DNA of 35,082 nt from a virus: the IMG/VR virus record IMGVR_UViG_3300049826_000008, positions 1 to 35,082 of that record; one strand, given 5' to 3'. Below the pieces are notes generated by a model. The model did not search any database. It was given only the letters and a program-made list of their open reading frames with translations, and was not told the origin of the DNA. This document shows positions 13,213 through 21,037 of this stretch, in pieces. The first letter of the stretch is position 1. Every line of letters begins with the position of its first letter. A program made the position numbers and the translations under genes.

Positions 13213-13688
13213 TGCAAGTAGAAGCTATTGAGAAACACTATATCGCTAATCGTCAAAAGCTTCATAAGCGTATGTCATTCCGAGCTGGCTCTCCCGAAGC
13301 TGGTGAGGATGTAGTACAGACTGCTTATGAGCGAGCTATTCGTTATCGTCGCAGCTGTGACCCACAACGGTTTGACCAGTGGTTCTCAATGCTTCTTAAT
13401 AACGCATTGCGTGACTATAAGCGTGAAGAGATGGGACATTCCTCGTGGGAAGCAGAGGATGAGGAAGCAACAGATACTAACTGTCCTCATTACTCAGAGC
13501 GTATCCTCAAGGAAATCCTTGACCTAGTGGAGACTAAGAGTGTTGACCAAGTAGAAGTGCTTACACTCCATTTTAAGAATGGGTATAACGCAATTGATAT
13601 TTGTCACATCACTGATTACTCATACGCTAAGACGCATCAAATCATCCAACGATTCCGTAACGAGTTAAAGGATTTGTACAGTGAGTAA
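13212..13688 (+). CDS. Sigma-70/ECF-like transcription factor (158 aa)
   Basis: The protein has the size and pattern of an ECF sigma factor. SPEAGEDVVQTAYERAIRYR (about 28-47) corresponds to the region 2 helix that binds the beta' clamp, and FDQWFSMLLNNALRDYKRE (about 55-73) to the -10-reading helix. The C-terminal part (VEVLTLHFKNGYNAIDICHITDYSYAKTHQ) resembles the region 4 helix-turn-helix. phiEco32 also encodes an ECF-type sigma factor that directs host RNA polymerase to its later genes. With no phage RNA polymerase in this window, the same role is likely here. The regions are divergent, so the assignment is by pattern. It overlaps both neighbours. Confidence 0.7.
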   Translation: MQVEAIEKHYIANRQKLHKRMSFRAGSPEAGEDVVQTAYERAIRYRRSCDPQRFDQWFSMLLNNALRDYKREEMGHSSWEAEDEEATDTNCPHYSERILKEILDLVETKSVDQVEVLTLHFKNGYNAIDICHITDYSYAKTHQIIQRFRNELKDLYSE

Positions 13689-14214
13689 CGTATGGTTCGG
13701 TTCAGACTGGCACTTTGGACATAAGAACATTGCCAAGTTTCGTAAAGAAGTAGAGAGCGAAGAAGCTAATAGACAACACATCATTGAAGATTGTAAGATC
13801 ATCAAGAAGAACGATGTGTTGTTTCTGTTGGGTGACATTGCTTTCTATGAGCCATACATTGAAGACATTGGACGAATCAACTGTCAGAAGTATCTAGTGC
13901 GTGGTAATCACGACCAGCTTCCTACATGGCGTTACCTTGAATACTTTAAAGAAGTATATGGGGTGATTAAGTATAAGGAATTCTGGTTGAGCCATGCACC
14001 TATTCATCCTGATGAACTTCGTGGTAAACGTAACCTACATGGTCATGTGCATTACGAGAACATTAAGATTGAGATGGAAGGATACCCTAAGTTACAAGAT
14101 GACCCAAGGTATTTTAATTGTTGTCCAGAAAATCTCTGGCCTACTGTTAATCGTTCAATCATCTCATTAGAAGAGCTTAGGAAAGATTATGAAGATAGGT
14201 TTGTTCGACACTGA
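13681..14214 (+). CDS. Calcineurin-like metallophosphoesterase 1 (177 aa)
   Basis: Metallophosphoesterase motifs are all present: SDWHFGH (Asp9, His11), LLGDIAF, VRGNHD, SHAPIH and LHGHVH. These residues bind two metal ions. The length and the DWHFGH start match small phage and bacterial phosphoesterases of unknown substrate. The start is GTG 13681, with AAAGG about ten bases upstream; it overlaps the sigma-like gene by eight bases. Its position between the sigma-like factor and the DNA polymerase suggests a nucleotide or nucleic-acid 3'-phosphate or cyclic-phosphate substrate. A second family member lies at 19874. Confidence 0.9.
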   Translation: MSNVWFGSDWHFGHKNIAKFRKEVESEEANRQHIIEDCKIIKKNDVLFLLGDIAFYEPYIEDIGRINCQKYLVRGNHDQLPTWRYLEYFKEVYGVIKYKEFWLSHAPIHPDELRGKRNLHGHVHYENIKIEMEGYPKLQDDPRYFNCCPENLWPTVNRSIISLEELRKDYEDRFVRH

Positions 14215-16069
14215 AGCTAATGGTTTCGTACAACAAGCAACTCGTGTTCATTGTGGCGTAGTTAAGATATTAGATGGGCCGGTACGTAAGTTCCAACCTA
14301 CCGAAATCTATTCACTACTTTCGTACTTGGAAACATTTGATGTTCTAATTGCACACAATGGAATTGGTTACGACTTTCCTCTATTGAAGAAGTTGTTTAA
14401 CTGGACGTTCGGTGGTAAGGTTGTTGATACACTCATCATGTCTCGACTACTTAACCCTAAGCGTTTAGTCCCATTCAACTGTGCTAACAAGAAAGCTGGC
14501 CCTCATTCACTTGAGGCATGGGGTTATCGTGTTGGTAGAGGTAAGCCTGAGCATGACGATTGGGAGAACTATTCTCCTGAGATGCTACATCGCTGTACTG
14601 AAGACGTAGAGATTCTAGAGCTTGTCTACAAGGCATTGCTCGAAGAAGCTAAGGGTGGTAAGTGGCGCAATGCTTTCCTTATGTCCTTTGAGTTGTTCAC
14701 TCGTTTGCAACAGCAAGAAGAATATGGTTGGCTTGTTGACCAAGACCATATGCACAAGTGTGTGCACCAGCTCACTCGTTGGGTTGATATGATTGACAAG
14801 GTAATCACACCACGATTACCTCAAGTCTTAGAAGTAGAAGAAACAAAAGTTAAAGGTGAATACAATTACATCAAAAAACCATTCCTCAAATCAGGGGCTT
14901 ATTCCCAGAGCATTAGCGATTGGGGTGCTCGCTGTGGTATTGATCTCAGTACTAAGCCCGTTGTTGGTCCCTTTAGTCGCATTTCTTTTAGGGTAACAGA
15001 CCTTAATTCAAATGCAGAAACTAAAGACTTTTTATTAAAACTTGGATGGGAACCATTAGAATGGAACATAAATGACGAAGGTGAACGAACAAGCCCTAAG
15101 CTTAGCAAAGACGACCCATTTGAGGGTATTGAGTCAAAGCTTGGTACTCTTGTCGCACGACGTGTCCAATGCAGACAGAGGCGTTCAGTTATTGAAGGAC
15201 TATTTGGTCTTATTCGAGAAGATGGACGAATTAGTTCAGTTGTCAACACGCTTGCCGTCACTGGACGAGCTACGCATCGAAACATTGTCAACATACCGAA
15301 AGCTTCTTCCTTCTACGGAAAGCAAATGCGAGCAATCTTTTCTTCCAAAGAAGGTTTTACTCTCGTTGGCACCGACTCAGCAGGCAACCAGTTAAGACAA
15401 CTAGCAGCACGGATGGGCAGCGATGCTTACATCTATGCTATGGTGTCAGGTAATAAAGAAGATGGAACTGATCCTCACACGCTCACCCAGAAAGCTGGAG
15501 ACCTTGAGTCCCGAGATATTGCAAAGAACGTTATGTATTGTCTGCTCTTCGGAGGAGGAGATACAAAACTTGCAAAGACTGCTAAGAAGCCTGCGGGCAC
15601 TGGAGCAGACCTCAGGGATAAATTATACCGAGGTCTTGACGGACTTGGTGAACTCATGGAGAGATTGACAAAAGAATGGAGAAGCACAGCACGACAGAGA
15701 TATAACGCAGCATTTCGTCGAATGGAATATTTCGATGGTAAGATTACAGGACTTGACGGTAGACCTATTACAGTTCCTTCCGAACATCAAATCTTAGTGT
15801 ATCTCCTACAATCAGACGAGGCCATTCACATGGCTAAAGCCTACTGCATCTTGTGTGCAGAACTTGAAAAGAAGTACGTCTGGGGAGTTGACTACGGTGT
15901 TGTTTGTTGGTACCACGATGAGTATACAATCGAGTGTAGAGAAGAGATTGCTCAAGATGTTAAACGTATATCGGAAGATGCAATTCGTTTAGCAGGTGAG
16001 TATTACGGTATTAAATGTCCTCATGCAGGTGAGGGCGCAATTGGAAAGAATTGGTATGCGATTCACTAA
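14189..16069 (+). CDS. T7-like family A DNA polymerase with 3'-5' exonuclease (626 aa)
   Basis: The replicative polymerase begins with an exonuclease domain: FDTEANGF (Asp7, Glu9), AHNGIGYDF and CTEDVEIL. The polymerase motifs are A, GTDSAGNQLRQLA (Asp396); B, RDIAKNVMYCLLFGGG (442-457); and C, YHDEY (His576, Asp577, Glu578). Motif A has Gln401 where T7 and E. coli Pol I have a steric-gate Glu. Motif B has Tyr450 at the T7 Tyr526 position, Cys451 for Gly and Phe454 for Tyr. It is about 80 residues shorter than T7 gp5. ATG 14189 lies inside the end of the phosphoesterase gene. The last two-thirds of the gene uses Arg codons CGA and AGA much more than the first third. Confidence 0.95.
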   Translation: MKIGLFDTEANGFVQQATRVHCGVVKILDGPVRKFQPTEIYSLLSYLETFDVLIAHNGIGYDFPLLKKLFNWTFGGKVVDTLIMSRLLNPKRLVPFNCANKKAGPHSLEAWGYRVGRGKPEHDDWENYSPEMLHRCTEDVEILELVYKALLEEAKGGKWRNAFLMSFELFTRLQQQEEYGWLVDQDHMHKCVHQLTRWVDMIDKVITPRLPQVLEVEETKVKGEYNYIKKPFLKSGAYSQSISDWGARCGIDLSTKPVVGPFSRISFRVTDLNSNAETKDFLLKLGWEPLEWNINDEGERTSPKLSKDDPFEGIESKLGTLVARRVQCRQRRSVIEGLFGLIREDGRISSVVNTLAVTGRATHRNIVNIPKASSFYGKQMRAIFSSKEGFTLVGTDSAGNQLRQLAARMGSDAYIYAMVSGNKEDGTDPHTLTQKAGDLESRDIAKNVMYCLLFGGGDTKLAKTAKKPAGTGADLRDKLYRGLDGLGELMERLTKEWRSTARQRYNAAFRRMEYFDGKITGLDGRPITVPSEHQILVYLLQSDEAIHMAKAYCILCAELEKKYVWGVDYGVVCWYHDEYTIECREEIAQDVKRISEDAIRLAGEYYGIKCPHAGEGAIGKNWYAIH

Positions 16070-16268
16070 ACCCACAGTGGACAGTATCCTGTCTTCATTC
16101 AAGAAGACGGTAGCCCAGCTTCGTGAGCTGGAGTCAGCTAGTTATGCTGAACAAGAGAAACGACAACAGGAAGCCTTTACTGCCACAGCATTGGCAAAAC
16201 AGGCAGCAGAGGAAGCTCGTAAGGCCAACTCAGTAGCATTGAAAATTGAATCACTCATTAAGGAATAA
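16056..16268 (+). CDS. Small coiled-coil protein (70 aa)
   Basis: ATG 16056 lies in the last codons of the polymerase gene, with GGAAAG eleven bases upstream. After about 15 residues the protein is one long Ala/Glu/Gln-rich helix with heptad-like spacing (about 18-68), very probably a coiled coil. There is no signal peptide. Small coiled-coil genes directly after a phage polymerase are common, but I cannot name a function. It may act as a replication accessory. A ribosome site for the next gene (AAGGA) overlaps its end. Confidence 0.7.
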   Translation: MRFTKPTVDSILSSFKKTVAQLRELESASYAEQEKRQQEAFTATALAKQAAEEARKANSVALKIESLIKE

Positions 16269-16269
16269 T

Positions 16270-16512
16270 ATGACAGACGCAGCACAACAAATTGACAACG
16301 AAGAAAAACCACCGTATAACATTGATCTGACATACCATAGTGTGTATAACACTGATACAGATGAATATGCTGATCGTATCGTAACATACGAAGACATTAT
16401 TGGTTATCAAGTGAGTGGTACAGTGGTTGCCGTGATGACTAAAGAAGGCGAGACATTCGTTATTCCGATTGAACAACTAAAGTTGATTCGTCACTATCCA
16501 CAAGCAGTTTAA
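16270..16512 (+). CDS. Unknown small acidic protein (80 aa)
   Basis: I do not recognise this protein. ATG 16270 follows AAGGAATAAT. The N-terminal half is acidic and Asn/Asp/Tyr-rich. The C-terminal half (YQVSGTVVAVMTKEGETFVIPIEQLKLI) is a compact beta unit like a small SH3-like barrel. It lies between the polymerase and the probable ssDNA-binding protein, suggesting a replication role by position. Confidence 0.7.
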   Translation: MTDAAQQIDNEEKPPYNIDLTYHSVYNTDTDEYADRIVTYEDIIGYQVSGTVVAVMTKEGETFVIPIEQLKLIRHYPQAV

Positions 16513-16539
16513 TTAGTAAATAAATCGAAAGGAAATAAT

Positions 16540-17241
16540 ATGGGTTTGAATGCAAAGAAAGTCGGTGGCGGTGGTGGTAATCGTACACCTCAAGCTAATA
16601 TTGAGCCAGGTACATATCCAGCTCGTCTAGTGCAGATTATTGACTTGGGCTTGCAAGCTCAACGTCCATATCAAGGCAAGGACAAAGCTCCAGCACAAGA
16701 GATTATGTTGACCTATGAATTGGTTGACACATTCATGTTGGATGAGAACGGTGAGGAGTTGACAGATAAGCCACGTTGGATTTCTGAGACATTGCCTTTC
16801 TATGGCTTGTATGCAGATAAGGCTAAGAGCACACAGCGTTACAACGCTATTGATCCTTCAGGCGAATTCGATGGTGACTTCACCAAGGCTATTGGTCAGC
16901 CTATTAACGTAACTATTGTGAACAACGCAGTGGGTGATAAGGTATATGACAACATTGCAACTATTTCCGCTATGCGTCCTCGCGACGCTGACAAGTGCCC
17001 AGAACTGGTCAATCCTTCAAAGCTCTTTGACTTGGATGCACCTGACTTGGAAGTGTTCAATGCGTTGCCAGAATGGTTGCGAGACAAAATCAAAACCAAC
17101 CTGAACTACAAAGGTTCTCCTTTGGAGCAACTGTTGACAGGTGGTGGTGATCGTCCTCGTAGTGCTAAGGCAGAGAAACCTGCTAAAGCAGCTGCCCCAG
17201 CCCCTGCTGATGAAGCAGATGGTGAAGATAATCCCTTCTAA
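16540..17241 (+). CDS. Probable single-stranded DNA-binding protein (233 aa)
   Basis: The N-terminus is Gly-rich (VGGGGGN), followed by a beta-rich core that would fit an OB fold (about 20-135). A long Lys/Ala/Pro linker ends in the acidic, aromatic-ended tail DEADGEDNPF. That tail is the hallmark of bacterial SSB (ending in IPF) and of T7 gp2.5, where it recruits the polymerase and helicase. The gene sits between the polymerase and the exonuclease, as gp2.5-type genes often do near replication genes. ATG 16540 follows AAAGGAAATAAT. Family assignment rests on the tail, length and position, as the core is not clearly matched. Confidence 0.7.
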   Translation: MGLNAKKVGGGGGNRTPQANIEPGTYPARLVQIIDLGLQAQRPYQGKDKAPAQEIMLTYELVDTFMLDENGEELTDKPRWISETLPFYGLYADKAKSTQRYNAIDPSGEFDGDFTKAIGQPINVTIVNNAVGDKVYDNIATISAMRPRDADKCPELVNPSKLFDLDAPDLEVFNALPEWLRDKIKTNLNYKGSPLEQLLTGGGDRPRSAKAEKPAKAAAPAPADEADGEDNPF

Positions 17242-18032
17242 TGCAATGTCTCATTGACGCAGATGTTCTGTGTTATGAGATTGGGTTTGCAGCGGAAGCT
17301 GGCTGGCAACAAGCTGGCTTCCCTCCTTGGGATTATGTAGAACAACTACTGACCAACAGGATTAACAATATCGTAGCCATTGCAGGACAGGATGATAGCT
17401 CTCCACCTATTCTGTTCTTCACTGGTTCTACAAACTTTAGATTCGATATTGCTAAGCGCACTCCATATAAAGCAAGGCCTGGCAACAAGCCTTGGCATTA
17501 CAAGAACATCAAAGCATATCTGAAAGCTGTATATGACTACAGACAACAAGAGGGACTGGAAGCAGATGACCTTATGGCCATTGAGCAAACCAGAAGACCA
17601 AACGAAACCATCATATGCACCCGAGATAAAGACCTACGACACGTCCCAGGTTGGCACTATGGATGGGAGCTCGCTAACCAACCTCAATTTGGCCCACTGT
17701 TGGTTGACACATTTGGACAGATCGCTCTATCTGAAGACAGGAAAACAATTAAGGGATATGGTCTCAAGTTCTTCTACTCACAATGCCTCACAGGAGACAG
17801 AGTAGATAGTATTCCTGGGATTGATAATTGCGGGGCTGTAAAGGCCTTTGCAATCCTCGAACATATGCGGACAGAGGAGGAATGTTTTAAGGCCGTTAGG
17901 GAGGCTTACAAGGCCGCCTTTGGCGATTCTTGGGACGTAGAACTGTTAGAACAAGGAAGATTATTGTGGATGACCAGAGAGTTGACGGAGACGGGACAGC
18001 CAGTCCTGTGGAACCTCCCAGACATAAAGTAG
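17241..18032 (+). CDS. 5'-3' exonuclease (T7 gp6-like, FEN/PIN fold; 263 aa)
   Basis: Acidic metal-binding motifs of the flap-nuclease family appear in order: CLIDADVLCY (Asp6, Asp8), LEADDLMA (about 105-112), CTRDKDLRHVPGW (about 122-134) and LTGDRVDSIPGIDNCG (about 181-196). These bind two metal ions and cut 5' flaps or degrade duplex DNA. T7 gp6 does this to remove primers and degrade host DNA. The start overlaps the stop of the ssDNA-binding gene (TAATG). Arg codons are mostly AGA/CGA/CGC, unlike the amidoligase genes. Confidence 0.92.
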   Translation: MQCLIDADVLCYEIGFAAEAGWQQAGFPPWDYVEQLLTNRINNIVAIAGQDDSSPPILFFTGSTNFRFDIAKRTPYKARPGNKPWHYKNIKAYLKAVYDYRQQEGLEADDLMAIEQTRRPNETIICTRDKDLRHVPGWHYGWELANQPQFGPLLVDTFGQIALSEDRKTIKGYGLKFFYSQCLTGDRVDSIPGIDNCGAVKAFAILEHMRTEEECFKAVREAYKAAFGDSWDVELLEQGRLLWMTRELTETGQPVLWNLPDIK

Positions 18033-18292
18033 AGATTGAGTGGGTATATGACGAATACGACTGTGATACTTGTGGCCCTTCGTATGCTGAAGGCGCTATT
18101 GTCAGAGTAGATAATAAAGTTGTTCTGGAGATGATGCCTAATGCGCATTGTTATTCTTCAGAATCCTATGAACCAGAGGAGGTGTATAATGCGTTATTGA
18201 ATAGGTTTGGCTTTGATGTAGAGATCAAAGAGAACATCGTATATCCTCCTCCTATTGATGAAGATGACGATGACGAAGAAGACAACATATAA
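17966..18292 (+). CDS. Unknown acidic protein (about 108 aa)
   Basis: I do not recognise this protein. The frame is open from TTG 17930, but GTG 17966 is preferred because AAGGA lies eight bases upstream. It overlaps the end of the exonuclease gene. The sequence has CDTCGP, a Cys pair that might bind a metal, and a C-terminal run of Asp and Glu (about 97-106). The acidic tail overlaps the start of the HNH gene in another frame. It could be a DNA-mimic or a binding partner for a basic protein, by charge only. Confidence 0.6.
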   Translation: MDDQRVDGDGTASPVEPPRHKVEIEWVYDEYDCDTCGPSYAEGAIVRVDNKVVLEMMPNAHCYSSESYEPEEVYNALLNRFGFDVEIKENIVYPPPIDEDDDDEEDNI

Positions 18293-18662
18293 TAACGGTA
18301 CATGGACAGTAGCACGTTTCAATTCATTCGTTAAGAGTGCATTGCGTAGTGCTTCTCAACGTTGGCCTCCCAAGTACACTGTACTCTCCAAAGCTTGTGT
18401 AGGACAGAAAGTTAATCCTGCATCTAACAGGCTTGCTAAGTTCTACACTTGCAATAAGTGTAAGGAAGACTTTCCAGCTAAGAATGTGGAAGTCAACCAT
18501 ATTGTTCCTGTCGTTCCAGTATCTGGATTCGATTCATGGGACAATGTAATCTCCCGACTATTCTGTGAAGAAGACGGCCTAGAGGTTGTGTGCAAGCCCT
18601 GCCACAAGCTCATTACAAAAGAAGAAAATCAAGAAAGAAAATCTAATGTCAAATCAAAGTGA
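18258..18662 (+). CDS. HNH endonuclease (about 134 aa)
   Basis: A zinc-bound HNH core is clear. YTCNKC gives the first Cys pair, VNHIVPV the catalytic His and metal ligands, and VVCKPCHKLIT the second Cys pair with a His. The basic N-terminus would contact DNA. Length fits phage HNH nucleases that resolve or nick DNA; T7 uses endonuclease I at a similar place in its gene order. The start is ambiguous. ATG codons at 18258, 18264 and 18270 and TTG at 18255 are all in frame and none has a good ribosome site. The gene overlaps both neighbours, so it is not a free-standing homing insert. Confidence 0.85.
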   Translation: MKMTMTKKTTYNNGTWTVARFNSFVKSALRSASQRWPPKYTVLSKACVGQKVNPASNRLAKFYTCNKCKEDFPAKNVEVNHIVPVVPVSGFDSWDNVISRLFCEEDGLEVVCKPCHKLITKEENQERKSNVKSK

Positions 18663-18900
18663 ATTTAAAGGCTTCTCATTGTTTAACGATGTAGAAGATG
18701 ACAACCTTCGTCCTTTCAATCGTGCTCGTGTTATGGCGAACATGGCTGAAGATCACACAAACAAAGAGAAGCGTATTACCCCTAAAGGCGCAGCTCTAAT
18801 CCTAGGTTATTTTAACCTGATTCCGAAAGAGGAACGCAATGTTGCGAAGGACTTGTTTGAGATCGAGATGAATAATCGTGGATTCGCACTTACAGCTTGA
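18646..18900 (+). CDS. Unknown protein (84 aa)
   Basis: I do not recognise this protein. ATG 18646 is used because it is the first Met with a purine-rich AAGAAAG upstream; the frame is open further back without support. The product is soluble and mixed in charge, with a helical middle (NRARVMANMAEDHTNKEKR) and a C-terminal helix. It lies between the HNH nuclease and the dNTP-metabolism genes and overlaps the HNH gene by 17 bases. Confidence 0.7.
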   Translation: MSNQSEFKGFSLFNDVEDDNLRPFNRARVMANMAEDHTNKEKRITPKGAALILGYFNLIPKEERNVAKDLFEIEMNNRGFALTA

Positions 18901-18919
18901 AGCTCGATTTAAGGAGCTA

Positions 18920-19264
18920 ATGGAAAGAGTTATGTCTAAAGAACTAACAGGAACTAAACACGATCAAGACAAGCCAATGCTAAATCTAATTGACCCACAA
19001 GCAATTGAGGGTTTAGCAGCGGTCTTGACATTCGGAGCTAAGAAGTATGCAGCTGACAACTGGCGAGGCGGTATTAGTAATTCACGACTTATTGCTTCTC
19101 TACTCCGTCATCTGTTTGCTATTATGCGGGGTGAGTACACGGACCCTGAATCAGGTCTTCCTCACATTGACCATGTGGGTTGTAATTGGATGTTCCTATC
19201 TAATAATCTCAAGAATCGTCCCGATCTAAACGACAGTTGGTTTATCAAACATGAGCAAAGTTAA
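18920..19264 (+). CDS. dATP/dGTP diphosphohydrolase-like protein
   Basis: The family pattern is clear: KHDQDKPML, LAAVLTFGAKKYAADNWRGG, RLIASLLRHLFAIMRGEYTDPESG and HIDHVGCNWMFL. This matches the N-terminal dATP/dGTP diphosphohydrolase domain (PF18909-like) that is common in phages. It belongs to the MazG-related helical NTP pyrophosphohydrolases that convert dNTP to dNMP. ATG 18920 is chosen because AAGGAG lies just upstream, although the gap is short (3 bases). GTG 18878 and ATG 18932 are alternatives. It sits directly before ThyX. Relatives (MazZ) help make 2-aminoadenine genomes, but no PurZ is seen in this window. Confidence 0.8.
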   Translation: MERVMSKELTGTKHDQDKPMLNLIDPQAIEGLAAVLTFGAKKYAADNWRGGISNSRLIASLLRHLFAIMRGEYTDPESGLPHIDHVGCNWMFLSNNLKNRPDLNDSWFIKHEQS

Positions 19265-19877
19265 ATTAATCTGGGCTACGCCAGACGGTGAAAACCTCGT
19301 AGCATACATGGCCCGAGTTAGCAATCCAGCTAACCAAGACAATAAGGAATCAGCCCCTAAGTTGTTGCAATATCTGGTACGCAATAAGCATTGGTCTCCA
19401 TTCGAGATGGTTAGTGCTTGCGTAGAGATCGAGACAACTCGAGACATTGCTCGACAGATTCTTCGTCATCGTAGTTTCGCCTTTCAAGAATTCAGCCAGC
19501 GATATGCAGTTGCCACTGGATTTGAGACAGGTGAAACACGATTACAAGATAATAAGAATCGTCAGAATAGTTTGCTGAATGAAGATCGTGAGCTTGATGA
19601 TATGTGGCAACGCACTCAGAAAGAACTGATCGAGCACAGTACGAAAGCTTATCAATGGGCTCTAGATAACAACATTGCCAAAGAAGTAGCACGTAAGGTG
19701 TTGCCCGAAGGCTTAACTACCTCTCGTATGTATATGACAGGTACACTCCGCAGTTGGATTCACTACTTGCAAGTGAGACTTGATCCAGCAACACAGAAAG
19801 AGCATCGTGAAGTAGCACAGCAAATCCTTGTTGCGTTGCAAAAAGATTATCCTAACATTTTGGAAGTATTGAAATGA
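19251..19877 (+). CDS. thyX: Flavin-dependent thymidylate synthase ThyX
   Basis: The signature RHRSFAFQEFSQRY (residues 72-85) is the ThyX motif RHRxxSxxExSxR with a slight shift. KHWSPFEM (46-53) is the conserved folate/FAD strand. The C-terminal part (GLTTSRMYMTGTLRSWIHYLQVRLDPATQKEHREVA) holds the dUMP-binding Arg and the helix typical of the family. ThyX makes dTMP from dUMP using FAD and methylene-tetrahydrofolate, feeding phage DNA synthesis. The length of 208 is normal. ATG 19251 overlaps the previous gene by 14 bases; the stop overlaps the next gene by four. Confidence 0.95.
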   Translation: MSKVKLIWATPDGENLVAYMARVSNPANQDNKESAPKLLQYLVRNKHWSPFEMVSACVEIETTRDIARQILRHRSFAFQEFSQRYAVATGFETGETRLQDNKNRQNSLLNEDRELDDMWQRTQKELIEHSTKAYQWALDNNIAKEVARKVLPEGLTTSRMYMTGTLRSWIHYLQVRLDPATQKEHREVAQQILVALQKDYPNILEVLK

Positions 19878-20629
19878 AGATTGCAGTTATCCCTGACACA
19901 CAAGTTAAACCTGGCGTTGATCTCGCTTATCTCTCACGTATTGGTGAGTACCTCGTAGAGAAGCAGCCAGACGTTATCGTTCATCTAGGCGACCATTGGG
20001 ATATGCCTAGCCTGAGTAGCTACGATATTGGTAAGAAGAGTTTTGAAGGTCGTCGTTATAAGAATGACATTCAAGCTGGTAACGCAGGTATGGACGAGTT
20101 GTTGTATCCAATCAAGAGCTACAACAAACGTGCTGCAGCTAACCATAAGCCACGTTATCGCCCTGAAATGCACTTCTTGATGGGCAACCATGAGAACCGT
20201 ATTAATCGAGCTGTAAACAACGATGCTAAGCTTGAGGGTACTATCGGTGTTGAAGACTGTTATTTAGATGATTGGAATGTACATGATTTTCTGGAAGTGG
20301 CTATTATTGGTGGCATCGCTTTTAGTCATTACTTCGTTACAGGTATTGCAGGCCGTCCAGCTGCCACTGCCAATGCTCAGCTGAACAAGAAGCATATGAG
20401 CTGTATCGCAGGTCATCAACAAGGCTTGCAGATTGCTACAGCCCATCGGGGTGATGGTCAACGATTGACAAGTATTATTGCTGGCTCATGTTATGAGCAT
20501 GACGAAGATTACTTGGGTGCACAAGGTAATAAACACTGGCGCGGTATGCTGATGCTGCATGAAGTAAATGACGGTCAGTTTGACTTGATGCCAGTATCTC
20601 TCGATTACATTAACAAGAAATATAACTAA
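19874..20629 (+). CDS. Calcineurin-like metallophosphoesterase 2 (251 aa)
   Basis: Motifs of the two-metal phosphoesterase fold are PDTQVKPG (Asp8), HLGDHWD (Asp and His), MGNHENR, AFSHYF and AGHQQG. The length of 251 and the GDHWD spacing match a phage family often annotated only as metallophosphoesterase. The substrate is unknown. It is not a recent copy of the smaller protein at 13681, since lengths and motif surroundings differ. It overlaps ThyX by four bases and precedes the MazG-like gene, so a role in nucleotide turnover or DNA repair is plausible. Confidence 0.9.
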   Translation: MKIAVIPDTQVKPGVDLAYLSRIGEYLVEKQPDVIVHLGDHWDMPSLSSYDIGKKSFEGRRYKNDIQAGNAGMDELLYPIKSYNKRAAANHKPRYRPEMHFLMGNHENRINRAVNNDAKLEGTIGVEDCYLDDWNVHDFLEVAIIGGIAFSHYFVTGIAGRPAATANAQLNKKHMSCIAGHQQGLQIATAHRGDGQRLTSIIAGSCYEHDEDYLGAQGNKHWRGMLMLHEVNDGQFDLMPVSLDYINKKYN

Positions 20630-20636
20630 GGAAAAT

Positions 20637-21020
20637 ATGCAAACAGCACTACGTGAACACATTGACGACTTGATGTACGAATGTCACAAACAATCTAAAG
20701 ATGCAGGTTGGTGGCATGACATTAATACAGGTAAGTCTATTACCGAGAATCCTTTTGCATTTAGTAATAAATTGATGTTGACAGTCTCTGAATTGTCAGA
20801 GGCTATGGAAGCTGATCGTAAGGGATTGATGGATGATAAACTACCTCATATGGACGGCCGTGTTGTTGAACTCGCTGACGCTCTTATTCGTATTTTCGAT
20901 CTGGCTGGAGCGTACAATATGCCCCTTGGTAAAGCGTTTGAAGAAAAGATGGCATACAACGCCAATCGACACGACCACAAAATTGAAAACCGTCAAGCAT
21001 CTGGCGGCAAAGCATACTAA
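20637..21020 (+). CDS. MazG-like NTP pyrophosphohydrolase (127 aa)
   Basis: The helical MazG pattern is visible. LMLTVSELSEAMEADRKG (about 43-60) has the ExxE pair and GRVVELADALIRIFDLAG (about 73-90) has ExxD; these four acidic residues bind magnesium. Such proteins split NTP or dNTP to monophosphate. In phages they may also lower ppGpp or clean the dNTP pool. AAGGA precedes ATG 20637. It is co-directional with ThyX, the diphosphohydrolase-like gene and the reductase. Confidence 0.88.
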   Translation: MQTALREHIDDLMYECHKQSKDAGWWHDINTGKSITENPFAFSNKLMLTVSELSEAMEADRKGLMDDKLPHMDGRVVELADALIRIFDLAGAYNMPLGKAFEEKMAYNANRHDHKIENRQASGGKAY

Positions 21021-21037
21021 TAACAACAAGGAACTAA

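Noticed and set aside
15367-15383. TGGCAC-type sigma-54 look-alikes in coding DNA (also near 1411, 5351 and 13709)
   Set aside because: They lack the TTGC half or the right spacing, unlike the two leader sites.
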